Part shown: positions 53,525 through 64,000 of the stretch, one piece after another
Position numbering within the stretch: position 1 is the stretch's first letter
Layout: every line of letters starts with the position of its first letter
Assembly: GCA_032717465.1 (NCBI GenBank)
Contig: CM064670.1
Location: 17,220,425 to 17,284,424, forward strand
Origin: Coenobita brevimanus
Lineage: Eukaryota; Arthropoda; Malacostraca; Decapoda; Coenobitidae
Direction: 5' to 3'
Length of the DNA stretch: 64,000 nt
Position numbers and translations under genes: made by a program
The notes under the pieces: generated by a model
Told to the model about the DNA's origin: nothing
What the model saw: the letters and a program-made list of their open reading frames with translations, nothing else
Database searches by the model: none

Positions 53525-55505
53525 TGAAATACCGGCTCGGCAGAGCGAGCCAGACACCACCACCCTAGGAGGCGGGTACAGGGAGGTGACCCCCACCCCA
53601 CAAGATGACGGAGAGGCTCTTTTCACCTGCCGAGCCGTCCGGGCATAAACAGTGTATCTCCCCCGTGACCCTACGCCCCTCTTCCCCGCAGCCAGACCAC
53701 CGAGCAGTGTACAGTAAAAGTACACTAAACTTCAGTGGAAGGAACACTCGCTGGAATCAGGGTGGGACTTGCAGTGGTAAGATCCAAAGCAAACCCTTGG
53801 ATGCAGAGTCCCCTGGATTGGCCTCCTTTTTAACAGAGGACTCAGGAGGAGCCTCAAGGGTTGCTATTCCCCCAAAGGAGCAGTGGCACAGTATCACCCA
53901 TCGGGTATACTGTGGGTGGAAGGACCGTCGGTTCACCACCTTCTGCCAACCACCTTCAGGAGACGGCACGTCAGCACGTCCACCAGACGACCCTTGCCGG
54001 CAGCCCCAAGGAAGAAGGCGGGCCCTGGGGTACTCTCTGCCAGAGGTACCAAGCGGGACGAAACATTGCCGTCCCCCAGTGCTGTCTCCTGGACAGGAGT
54101 CCCAGACCCTACAACTGGAGTGCAGCCTCCATTGGAGCTGTGACGATAGCCGGGCATATCCATTGGCCGCCTTCTCCCCGCTGCCTAGACTACGGCTGGA
54201 GTGCAGCCTCCGTCGGAGCTGTTGCAATAGCTGGGCTATCCATCGGGTGCCTTCTCCCCACCGCCAGGGTCTGTAGTGCCCAGAGGAGCCTCCCCCGCAT
54301 CCTCTTGCCCTCCTGTCCCTCGTGGGAACCCATGCAGTGCCCAACGGGGCTGCCTGATGGAGGGAAAGTCCCCTGGACCTCCCCCGTCTAGCCCAGACTG
54401 GAGTTCCGGCGGGGCCTCCCCACCCCGCCAAGTAGAAGAGTCGGCCCTCGGCCGCTCTCCCTCCACCTGTCCCCAGGCTCGTGTAGAGGAAGGTACCTCT
54501 TGCCCCATCGATCACTCTGGTGGCAAAGTAAGGTGCCCCTCTCCCTGCCCATCTACATGAGAGGGCGGTTTCTGCTCCTTTTCAGGGACCCCACCAGAGA
54601 CCAGAGCGGATGTGATGTCCCAGAGGCATGGAGTCCTGTCCCTGCAGCTCCAGGTGTTGTCAGATTCCTCCGGGACGAGAGGCCGCAGCTCGCCCCTCCC
54701 AGCCTCCTCCCGATGGAGAGACTACAGCCCCCAGAGTCAGCGGGCCTCCTCTGATGCCTGCTGTAGCCACCAGGCCTCCACCGGCGCCGGCGACCGCAGT
54801 TCTCTCCTGACAGCTGCTCCTGCCAGACGAGATCGCAGCCCAGCCAGGGCGCTGCCCTCACCACAGCCGATCCTCAACCCGGGCCTCCCCAGGACAGCCC
54901 CCAGTACCCCGACGACAACTAAGGGCCAGCACCGTGTGGCAAACCTCCTGGCCCTCCTCAGCCCTAGCCCAGAGAGCCCCGCATCGCACAGGGCCTCTAC
55001 AGAAGAGGGCTGCCCACCATGCCACCCACCAACTCTCGTGGTGATTCCACAGGCGACCTACTCCTTGATTACACCCCGGACGGCCCACTCCAATGCCCGG
55101 CCACCACATGCGGTTCCCGGTGCAGGGCCTCCTGGCACCCGTGACCCGAGCACTCCTCTACGCCTGTTCCGTGAGTAAAAGACTCTGAGATTGTTTGTCC
55201 CCTAGTGTCTGGGAAGCCTCTACCCCAGTGGACCCCCCCCCTTGCCCCAGTGTCTCCCCCCCCCCAGTGTTACCTCCCTGTGTGGAATAGTAAACTCCCC
55301 ACCAATAAGCTCACACACCGAGTGCATGGTGCTAGGCCACGGGCCACCCCCAAGTGTGACCATCTTCCCCCCAGTGTTACATACGGACAGATAGCATCAG
55401 TGCTGCACCCCTTCCTCCCCCTTTTGCTTTGGCCATATAAAGTGAACAGGAAGTGATATATGAGGTATACTCCCAACCTCCTGTCTCGTAAGGAAGTCTA
55501 TATCA
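53525..55505 (+). mobile_element. Left long direct repeat, probable giant LTR (1.98 kb)
   Basis: Begins TGAAATACCGGCTC and ends GTCTATATCA, exactly where homology to 58438-60380 starts and stops, giving TG...CA termini. C-rich on plus. It contains a tandem duplication of about 80 bases (54115-54190, 54199-54270) that is also in the other copy, and CATATAAAG near 55431 that could be a late TATA box. Pro/Ser-rich open frames (for example 54612-55178, ending RDPSTPLRLFRE) run through it. A clear primer site after the repeat is not seen. Identity to the right copy looks like about 85-90 percent by eye. Confidence 0.6.
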
Positions 55506-55669
55506 CTACTCCCCCCATCCCCCTCCCCCCCTCTCCCCCACGCGAGGATAGATCGTGAATGCTATATTCTCTCATCCTATGTAAAGTACACATAGCATAA
55601 GGAAAGCTAGGTTATCGTCTGTGTCACGTGGATGCATATAACTACCATAGGGAACCGTTTATGTTACAC

Positions 55670-55671
<2 letters not shown>

Positions 55672-55712
<41 letters not shown>
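55672..55712. repeat. (TA)n microsatellite
   Basis: TA run of 40 bases in the leader between the left LTR and gag. Confidence 0.97.
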
Positions 55713-55715
<3 letters not shown>

Positions 55716-56136
55716 ACTTGAGTATATACTGTTGTCTGTGTCATGCATCTGGGTATACTGAGATATACTTGACGGTCTTTGTTATATACCTGGGACGAAG
55801 AACACCTGGTGTATTGTGCAAACCATATGTACAACACTGTATAGAAATTATCCTATATAAGGAAAGGTAGAATACTGTGTAAAGGTCAAACTCGCTGAAT
55901 TAGGGGAAGATATTTATTGTAAGGGCCTTCTGAGACTATCTGGTTATTATATGTCCCATAGTTTTGATCACGGGTGTGTATGCAGTTGCCTATTGTTAAT
56001 ATATAAGTGTACCTTTGACCAGTTGTGTTTGGACTTTCCGTCCTTGCCTGTGACTGACGCGGTCAAGAACAAAGAATCCAAGGTCACACTGTATCTGGAC
56101 CCGAGAAGTCGGGACTCAGAATACGCTGCATAACAC

Positions 56137-56780
56137 TTGTGGTCAGCGGTGGTTCTTGATCTGGTGGTGGAACAACAGAAAGAGATATTCGCAAACATGG
56201 CTGCCAAGCCACATGTGCAACTCCCCAAGTTCAACTCCAAACTCTATGACATACACACCTACATGTTCATGATCAAAGCTATACTAGATATAAGCTTTGA
56301 AAACGAGCGCAAGAAGATAGCCTTTACACTCAAGTATAGCCACGAAAATAGTCCTGGAGTTGAAATGAGACTAATTTCAACAAACTGTGACACAGGCTCT
56401 CACACCCTCACTGGGGAAAGTCATCGCTTTTTTCCAAATGGATGCACTAACATATAATGGGAACTTAGACGACACCCTCATCCAAACCCGACGTCTTGTC
56501 GCCATCGCCTACCCAGGGGCGGATCGAAATATCCAGGACCAACTCACCTTCCATACCCCATAACCATCAGAGATCACTTCACGATCTTCGAACCAGTGGG
56601 AGACCTAGACAAGGATATCCAAGTTATCAGGCGCCTCCTAGCCATTCACGCCACCCCACAACACATCGGCACTGCAAGAACAATTCTGAAGAATGGGGCA
56701 CAACCCTCAAAGCCACGGACGCCCCACACCAGATATCTCACCAACACCACCACGTGCACCCAGGCCGCCCACCAGTAAAG
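56137..56780 (+). pseudogene. LTR-element gag relic
   Basis: Frame 56137-56457 encodes HVQLPKFNSKLYDIHTYMFM, then DISFENERKKIAFTLKYS, the PKF-G...F...KI.FTL.Y pattern of retrotransposon gag. It then shifts to GKVIAFFQMDAL, DTLIQTRRLVAIAYPG and later GDLDKDIQVIRRLLAIH. At least two frameshifts are needed, so it is inactive. The first Met in frame is uncertain (56197 is the most likely: MAAKPHVQLPKF). It lies between the two 1.95-kb repeats, which supports their being LTRs. No protease, RT or integrase follows. Confidence 0.65.
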
Positions 56781-56989
56781 GGCGCCCCCCTCCCAAGGAA
56801 AATACAAGCCTGATCTCCATGGACCCATGGGAATTCTTGGCGTGCAATCACTGGTGCCCCATTCACAACATACGGGAGCAAATGATAGCTGCCAAAAGAA
56901 AAACAACCACCCAAAGCCATCACACAATCTCCTCCATTCATTACCACAACATCTCCAACACATTCCACAATCACCATCGCCCCCACTTG

Positions 56990-58430
56990 CCACCTCTCAA
57001 CAAAGCCTCACTCGTTTCCCCACCCACCTCCGCCAGCCACGCAACCAACCCATACACCTGCTGTCCCACACCAATACACTCATCACCCTCACTCACTTCC
57101 ACCTCCACAACCACTCCAACCACCACACCCTTCCCCAACTCCACACCCTCACAACAGACCCCCCACTCCCAACCGAACCAGCGCTCCAAGCCACCTACAG
57201 CCGCCCTCACCACAGACCCCCCACTCCCCCCCGAACCAGCGCTCCAAGCCACCTACACCCGCCCTCACCACAGACCCCCCACACAGCCCCGAACCAGTGC
57301 TCCACGCCACCTACACCCGCCCTCACCCCCACCACCCCAATGACAGGCCACTTTACACCCACACCCTCACACACTCCTCATTCCACACTCGCACCCTACG
57401 CCACACACCAGACCAGCTCCCCATCCTCGATCATTTCTACACCAACACCACAGGCCCAACCTATGCCCCCACACACATCACCATCACCCACTCCTCACTC
57501 CACCTCATCACCCAGCTCCTGCAGCCGCCCCATTTCCCCATCCTCCCCCATCCCTCTGCCACCACCACCCCAAATAACAACCTCAACCACCCACCCACCA
57601 ACTGCCCACTCTACCAGCACACCGTCACGCCCATCACCGCCACCCACTCCTCACTCCACCTCATCCCACACTCTCATTATTTACACTGACTCCCTGTCCC
57701 CCACCTACACCCACTCACCACCACCCGCAGCCACTACTCCACCAGCCCACTCAGCAGCTGCCCATGCCACCCATACGCAGTCCCCAGCCACGCCACCTCC
57801 CACAACCAATGCCGCCGTTCCCCCACCACCTGCCCGACCCACCCCCTCACGCCCATCACCATCACCACCCCCACGATTCAGAACACCCCCTGCCAGCATG
57901 CCCACTACACACCCGTCACCTCCCATGCCAATACTAACCGCCACCAAGGCTAGATCAAGCCACCTACCCCGCCCCCCACCCAGATACACCCATACACCTT
58001 CCACCCCACCTCCTTACCCCACACCCTCAAAACCCACCATGCCCCATGGGACATCCCCATAGCCCACCCCACTAAGCCGCTTAACCAGGGGTGGCCTCCT
58101 AACGCAAGGCAGCCTCACCTCTCTCCAGCCCACAACCAGACACCATCCATCATGCCCCTCCATCTCCACCACCCGAGATGAGGATAAAACACATTTTGTG
58201 AACTCCAACTCCAGGACACAAGCACTGCCTCTAGGGCACCACACAGTTCCTCCACCTTCTGCGGCGCACACCCCAACCATCCACCCTCACCGTGATCTCC
58301 TTGCATCAGCAGCCCAACCAGCAAACACTCAACTGGACAACCCTCCTATGCCCCCTCACGCCCTCACACCGCACCCCCACCGTCGACTTTTACCAGCTCC
58401 AGTCTCAGGGACGTGTCTTCCACCCCCGTG
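56990..58430 (+). repeat. G-poor, C/A-rich low-complexity tract
   Basis: For about 1.3 kb the plus strand is made of CCA, CAC, CCC and TCC strings with very few G. Frames read endless Pro/Thr/Ser/His (for example 56827-58062). A near-repeat of about 57 bases (57150-57205, 57207-57262, 57264-57318: CCACCTACA..CGCCCTCACC) is tandem. It occupies the place where pol should be. Coding is not supported; composition alone opens the frames. Confidence 0.75.
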
Positions 58431-58437
58431 ACGGTGG

Positions 58438-60380
58438 TGAAAAACTGGTTCAGCGGAATGAGCCAAACACCACCACCCTAAGAGGAAGGTACAGGGAGGT
58501 GTGCCCCACCCCACAAGATCATGGAGAAGTTTTTTCACCTGCCAAGCCTTCCAGGCATTAACAGCATATCTCCCCCGTGACCCTACACCCCTCTTCCCTG
58601 CAACCAGACCACCGGGCAGTGTACAGTAATAGTACACTAAACTTCAGTGGAGGGAACACTCGCCAGAATCGGGGTGGGACTTGCAGTAGAAAGATCCTAA
58701 GCAAACCCTCGGACACTGAGTCTCCTGGATCGGCCTCCTTTTTAACAGAGGACTCAGGAGGAGCCTCAAGGGTTGCTATTCCCCAAAGCAGCAGCAGCAA
58801 AGTATCACCAGTCAGGTATACAGTACTGTGGGTGGAAGGGCTGCCGGTTCGCCACCCTCTGCCAACCAACTTCGGGAGCCAGCACATCGGCACGTCCACC
58901 AGACGACCCTCGACAGCAGCCCCAAGGAGGAAGGCAGGCCCTGGGGTACTCTCTGCCAGAGGTACTACGCGGGACAAAACATCACTGTCCCCCAGTAACC
59001 CTTCATCTGGAGTGCAGCCTCCATCGGAGCTGCGGCAATAGCTGGGCGTATCCATCAGGCATCTTCTCCCCGCCACCTAGACTACAGCCAGAGTGCAGAC
59101 TCCGTCGGAGCTGTGGCAATAGCCGGGCGTATCCATCAGGCACCTTCTCCCCGCCGCCAGGGTCTGTAGTGCCCAGAGGAGCCTTCCCTGACTCCTCTTG
59201 CCCTTCTGTCCCCCATGGAAGCCCAGGCAGTACCCAGCAGGGCTGCCTGATGGAGAAAAAGTCCCATGGACCTCCCTTGTCTAGCTCGGACCGGAGTTCC
59301 GGTGGGGCCTCCCCACCCCGCCAAGTAGAAGAGTCGGCCCTCAGCCGCTCTCCCTTTGCCTGTCCCTAGGCTCCTGTAGAGAAAGGTACTTCTTGCCTTG
59401 TCCACCACTCCGGTGGCAGAGTAAGGTGCCCCTCTCCCCGCCCCTCAACAAGAGGAGGGGGTTTCTGATCCTTTCCAGGGACCCCACCAGAGACCAAACA
59501 AGGCATGACGTCCCCAAGGTACTGTGTCATGTCCCTGCAGCCCCAAGTGTAGTCAGACTCCTCCAGCATGAGAGGCCGTAGCTCGCCCCTGCTGGTCTTC
59601 TCCCGACAGCAAGACTGCAGCCCCCGGGAGTCAGCGGGCCTCTCCCGACACCTGCTGTAGCCGCCAGACCTCCCTCCGGCACCAGTGGTCGCAGTTCTCC
59701 CCTCACGGCCGCTCCTGTCGGACGAGACCGCGGCCAAGCCAGGGCGCTGCCCTCAATGCAGCCAACCCTCGACCTAGGCATCCCCAGGTCCACCCCCAGT
59801 ACCCCGACGACGACTAAAGGCCAGCGCCTTGTGGCGCACCCCCTGGCCCTCCTCGGCCCCAGCCCTGAGAGTCCCGCATCACACAGGGCCTCTACAGAAA
59901 GAGGGCCACCCACTACGCCACCCACCAACTCCTATGGAACTCGTGGCGACCCCACAGGCGACCTACCCCTGGAATACACCCCGGACGGCCCACCCAATGC
60001 CCGGCCACTACCTGTGGTTCCCGGTGCAGGGTCTTCTGCCACCCGTGACCCAAGCACTCCTCTCCGCCTGTTCCGTGAGTAAAAGACTCTGAGGTTGTTT
60101 GTCCCCTAGTGTCTGAGAAGCTTCTACCGTAGTGGACCTGCCCCCCCTCGCCCCAGTGTCTCCCCCCCCCAAGTGTTACCTCCCTGTGTGGAATAATGAA
60201 TTTCCCATGAATAAGCTCACGCGCAGAGTGCGTGGTGCTAGGCCACGGGCCGCCCCTAAGTGTCCCCCCCCCCCAGTGTTACATACGGACAAATAACATC
60301 AGTGCCGCACCCCTTCCTCCCCCTTTTGCTGTGGCCATGTAAAGTTAATAGAAAGTGGTCTCGTAAGGAAGTCTATATCA
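58438..60380 (+). mobile_element. Right long direct repeat, probable giant LTR (1.94 kb)
   Basis: Begins TGAAAAACTGGTTC and ends GTCTATATCA. Collinear with the left copy, including the 80-base internal duplication (59005-59085, 59090-59165) and the frame end RDPSTPLRLFRE (60046-60082). The left flank GTGACGGTGG is only a weak polypurine tract, and flanks of the whole unit (CTTTG and CCACC) show no target duplication. Confidence 0.6.
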
Positions 60381-60384
60381 CCAC

Positions 60385-60532
60385 CAAAGCTGGGAATAGC
60401 GCCGCTACTATTTTAGTAGCGATGGTGGTAACGCTATTGCTTTTTTCAACCAGTAGCGGAACTACGAGTGCCGCTACTTTTAGGCCGTAATCAAACGTTA
60501 CCGCAGTCCCCTCTACTTACGCGACGAATACA
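60385..60532 (+). mobile_element. hAT-type terminus
   Basis: CAAAGCTGGGAATAGCGCCG followed by CGCTACTA-TTT-TAGTAGCG (perfect hairpin, 60403-60421) and further CGCTA/TAGCG and AACGCTATTGC motifs resembles hAT ends that carry G/TAACG-rich subterminal repeats. The matching end is not in the window; the element at 60533 follows directly. Confidence 0.5.
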
Positions 60533-61020
60533 GGAGCCGGATACTCAAAACGAACCTTTTGCCACGGCGCCGTTGATGAACGGTGCCTTTTTATACGGCA
60601 GGTCAAAGGCGCCGTTAGGAACACACCCGACTCCCATACTCAAACATTTTTAATGGCGCCGTTGGTGTGCCTTTCCGTGGAAAGGCAACTTTCCCTCTGA
60701 ATGCGCCGTTTCATATCCCAGCCAATCACAGCAGCTTTATAAAAATACTCTTAGGAAGTGTCTGCCAATCGCAAAGCAGCATTTCCTCTCAGCTGATGAA
60801 CGTAAACAAAACATGAAGTAAGGGTGCAACGCAGTAGTCGCGACGTTCGTTTTCGTAGTGATATTTTGTGGGAATGGTGAATAAACGTAAGCTGGGATTC
60901 AATAGCACTAACTTCAAAGTTTTATGAGGGACATATAACTTCCTGCGCAAAATAAAGATACGATCTATTCATGTGTATATAGTACCTTCATTAACACCTT
61001 CCTTAAATATTTAGTGCACA

Positions 61021-61071
61021 CATTATATATATAATATATATAAATATAATATATAACATATATATATTATA

Positions 61072-61091
<20 letters not shown>
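61021..61091. repeat. Imperfect (TA)n tract
   Basis: TA-rich with AATAT breaks. Confidence 0.9.
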
Positions 61092-61103
<12 letters not shown>

Positions 61104-61104
61104 A

Positions 61105-61520
61105 CAGGGACTTTATGTAACCTGTGATTTTATGAAATCCCTTACGAATCGTGAAATTAGTTTAAATTAGGATGGGTTAATAAAGGTTAGGTTAATTTAG
61201 ACTGCTGTTAGGTTAGGCTGGGACAAACTAAGTTACGTTTAGGTTAGGTTAATTTAGATGAACAATTAACAACTTAGCATCTTTGTATATTAAATTTAAC
61301 CTAACCTTACCTGACTAATCTTAACCTCGATTATCCCATCCTAACCTAACCACAATCCAAGTTAACCAAACTAACCTAAACTTAGCCTTCTTTATCTGAG
61401 CCTAACCTAACCGCAGCCTAAATTATCCTAACCCTAATTGGGCCAAACTAATTTTAACTCATTTCATGAATTCCCTAGGGATTTCATGAAATCACTGGTT
61501 AAACAAATCCCCTGAAACAA
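61105..61520. repeat. Fold-back with TTAGGTTAGG motifs, first
   Basis: Forward TTAGGTTAGG-like strings at 61180-61250 and complementary CCTAACCTAA strings at 61300-61420. The outer arms GTGATTTTATGAAATCCC and GGGATTTCATGAAATCAC mirror each other. Arms are roughly 160-200 bases and imperfect. Confidence 0.7.
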
Positions 61521-62119
61521 TTATAAATAACAGGGTATTTGGCCAGCATTCCTCTTCTCTAAGCAAGAAAAGTAGTTGCTATTTCATTTCCTAGACCTAC
61601 TGGTGGAACAGTAGCTGCTATCCCAGGTAAATTAGGTAAAAGATGGGAGAAACACCAGCATTATTGCATTTCAGTTTCAAGCCAAATTTTCCTTGATTTT
61701 GTCAGTCTTGTAGCGTATAGGTCCAACAACAAAAGCAGATATGACTCATGACATGCACAACATTCCCATAGAGCTATATCTTTCCTGTCATAATTGATTT
61801 AGAATAATTAGGTTTAGTTAGTTTAGGTTTTCAGTTGATATAATAGGAGGAAATCTGAGGGGATAAATTTGTAGTTTTGAACAAACCTTTATATAACCTA
61901 CCAGTATCCTAAACTGGCTTAACCTATCATAACCTTGGCTACCCAAATTTAACCTACCGTATTCAAAGCGTAATTGTGGGGAAACCCGTCGTGGGTGGAT
62001 TTTCCACTGTTGCATGTTACTGTAGTGGTCTTTGCATCTCCTGGTTAGGTGCCATACCCTTAACACAATGAGGATTTGGTTTAATGCTCAATGGATATTA
62101 TGGGGGAAAGGTGACTGAC

Positions 62120-62120
<1 letters not shown>

Positions 62121-62152
<32 letters not shown>
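62121..62152. repeat. Poly(A) run
   Basis: 32 A in a row. Confidence 0.97.
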
Positions 62153-62154
<2 letters not shown>

Positions 62155-62269
62155 GATAGCCAAGCCAAAGTTAGACTGCCATAATCTTCATTCCTAACCA
62201 CATACTTCACAGTACTCACTTAGCAACCACAGCAACAAAAAACTGTAGGTTATAGCCTATAATGTTACA

Positions 62270-62650
62270 GGAAATCTGTGAAAATAGTCATTTTGTAAAA
62301 TCACTAGTCAGTATGTGAAAAGGATGTTTAGACCAGGATGATTTTGGTTAGATTTCATTTAAAGTCAGGTCAGGTTTGATTAAATATTGCTAGGTTGGAT
62401 TAGATCAGATTAATTTAGATTATGCTTGCAACTTATAACTTTTATTAAACAAACCTATACACATCAAACATATAATTAACATTACCTAAGCTAACCCTAC
62501 TTAAATATTGGAATTTAACCTTACCTAACTACAACCTTCATTAATTCTAGTATAATCATGATCAACCCAACCAAAGTTAAAATCCATTTCACAAAATGAC
62601 TAGGGTTTTCATAAAATTACCTTTTCCACACATTCCCTGGAATATAAAAT
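62270..62650. repeat. Fold-back with TTAGG-like motifs, second
   Basis: The left arm has AGTCATTTTGTAAAATCACTAG and the right arm the complement of CTAGTCATTTTGTGAAATGG; inner arms carry GGTTAG and CCTAAC-type strings. It resembles the fold-back at 61105-61520. Confidence 0.6.
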
Positions 62651-63313
62651 TTACCTGCAAATAAGCAACCTGACTTACTTCAGACCAGTAAAGGTGAAAA
62701 CTGAATATATCCAAATACTATAAACTGAAGTACTGCAATACTCTAGCTGAAGCTGGTGGGTTAGGCTTACGCTAGGAGCGACTGATCTAACAGAAATCAC
62801 AATGAATTGTTAATACACTGCTGAATATAAATACCTATATGCACTGAACAAATAATTGTAACATTAGACACACGTTGGTGCAGCATGAATTATGGCTAAA
62901 TGTATTGAAGAAATAGCACTAAACAGTATGTGCCTCTGCCGCCGAGTTGACTACATCCACATACCACACATATTCCCGTTACGTCATTATTACTAGAATA
63001 TGATGTCTTGCTACCCAGCAACTACTTTTGACGCAAACCATTCCACTCCAAATACGGTAATGAGGCAGTAATTCATCTAAATACGAGCGAGTAGCACCAC
63101 ACACATCATCCACTTGTTGTTGTCCAGGAAAGGCGCCTTTTGATCGCTAGGGCTCCCCCGACCCTGCCGGTCCCATAAGGCGCTAACGAGCCATGTTTTC
63201 CAATAATGGCCGCGCCCAGCCGACGTTTTGAGTATGCGCCTTTCACGAAAAGGCAATATGAAATGGCGCCTTTGGCACAAAAGCGGCGTTAAACGTTTTG
63301 AGTATCCGGCCCC

Positions 63314-64000
63314 AGGTCCGGAGTCGGTGAGTACATAAAGATTTGCCGACGGTTTGGTTGTATTTATTAATGACGAAATATAATACTTTCGTCAATTCTG
63401 TCAATTAATGATGTTTGTGCTACATTACATCAGTAATTTATTAATTATTATTTATTAGTAATGTGCAATAATACAGGAATTTCCAAGTTAATTATCGATC
63501 ATTTAAATTAAGAAAAGATAAATAAGGATGTCAGCTAGATGTAGGCAATGCTAACACACACACACACACACACACACCTATCACCGTCTCTAACTCCCGC
63601 TCTCTCCCTCACTCTCTCTTGCAGACTAATTCTTAATCACAACGTTATTATTTCGTAACAGTATGTTACTTTCAGTTTAAAGTAATGGAAAAAACATTGC
63701 TATTGTATAAATAGCCTTTAAAAGAAGCCCTCGTTCATTTTTACTTTCGTTTTCGACTTTTCGTACATATCTTAAATAGGTATTAATGAAAATATAATAA
63801 ATCTATATAATATGTATCAATTGTAGGCCACCTTTTTTTTGTCTTTTATTTACGTATGTTACTTTAGGTAGGTACACTAGGTGACAATGTAAAAGAACAT
63901 TTGTTACATTTTACAGTAAATAGCTTTTTCCTGTACCTTCTGCTCTAAGCAACATTAAAATGACACCGAAAGGCATATGATTTTTTTTTTTTCAATATAA
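63314..64000. other. AT-rich flank without recognised feature
   Basis: Contains (CA)n at 63552-63577 and T runs at 63832-63840 and 63980-63991. Nothing coding is visible. Confidence 0.5.

Larger units (their letters stand above)
60533..63313. mobile_element. 2.78-kb element with 20-bp terminal inverted repeats
   Basis: Left end GGAGCCGGATACTCAAAACG (60533-60552); right end is the complement of GGGGCCGGATACTCAAAACG (63294-63313), 19 of 20 identical. Inside each end are repeats of ATACTCAAA, GGCGCC and a CCTTT..G..AAAGGCA hairpin (60670-60690; 63239-63255). The middle is AT-rich with TTAGG-like fold-backs, (TA)n and poly(A). No transposase is seen, so it is non-autonomous. Flanks (ACA / AGG) show no clear target duplication, so the superfamily is undecided. 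Confidence 0.75.

Noticed and set aside
53605..54560. Overlapping open frames on both strands in the long repeat as host genes
   Set aside because: They lie in a duplicated, GC-rich terminal repeat, overlap each other in many frames and match no family.
56827..58062. 411-codon Pro/Thr-rich open frame as a gene
   Set aside because: The strand is almost free of G, so stop codons (TAG, TGA, and most TAA) are rare by composition. Other plus frames and the opposite strand are also open, and no domain is visible.
61105..62650. Captured telomere
   Set aside because: TTAGG units are few, degenerate and arranged as inverted arms inside a transposon-like unit, not as a head-to-tail array.

Overview
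The window is eukaryotic, non-coding-rich DNA from an invertebrate, most likely an arthropod. A decapod crustacean is my best guess. The pointers are dense long (TA)n, (TG)n, (GA)n and (TAGA)n arrays, several mutilated non-LTR retrotransposon families, mariner, hAT and piggyBac pieces, Gypsy-type LTR elements, and scattered TTAGG-like (arthropod telomere type) motifs. I see no rRNA, CRISPR array, operon or convincing single-copy host gene. Nearly every long open frame belongs to a mobile element.

Layout. 0-8 kb: a SINE-like repeat (repeat A), a minus-strand LINE remnant, fragments of two further LINE families (called A and B here), AGGTCA-rich repeats, a 72-bp minisatellite and a tRNA-headed SINE (SINE F). 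10.4-15.3 kb: an LTR fragment, a palindrome centred on a huge (TG)n(TA)n tract, then a decayed minus-strand Gypsy element (5' LTR, primer site, gag, CCHC knuckle, broken protease). 15.6-17.6 kb: a deleted mariner and a LINE A piece. 17.7-22.1 kb: two near-identical CR1-like LINE copies facing each other, with short terminal-inverted-repeat units between them. 22-25 kb: SINE F, repeat A, microsatellites and a degenerate minisatellite.

25.7-32.4 kb: two LINE B copies. The first is split by four insertions: repeat A, repeat C, a piggyBac-type element with TTAA target sites, and a mariner that itself carries an hAT-like element. 32.6-40.8 kb: a Gypsy array with three LTRs and two deleted interiors. 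Its first LTR is split by the longest LINE A copy. 41.0-41.75 kb: a second piggyBac-type copy. 43.1-44.5 kb: a broken minus-strand gene for a FEN1/XPG-like PIN-domain nuclease with a cysteine-rich tail, the most interesting protein here. 44.55 kb: a tRNA-Cys-like SINE.

45.4-51.4 kb: a LINE with zinc knuckles and an AP endonuclease, split by an hAT-like element with an 8-bp target duplication. That element carries a GC-rich, nearly intact RNase-H-bearing LINE with its own 10-bp duplication. 53.5-60.4 kb: a C-rich element with two direct repeats of about 1.95 kb (probable giant LTRs), a gag relic and a strongly G-poor stretch. 60.4-63.3 kb: an hAT-type terminus, then a 2.8-kb element with 20-bp terminal inverted repeats and TTAGG-rich fold-backs.

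The window records layered transposition. The genes work together only within each element (gag/protease/integrase, endonuclease/RT/RNase H). Most are inactivated by stops, frameshifts, deletions or lost catalytic residues. Names such as LINE A, repeat A or SINE F are labels made for this window.
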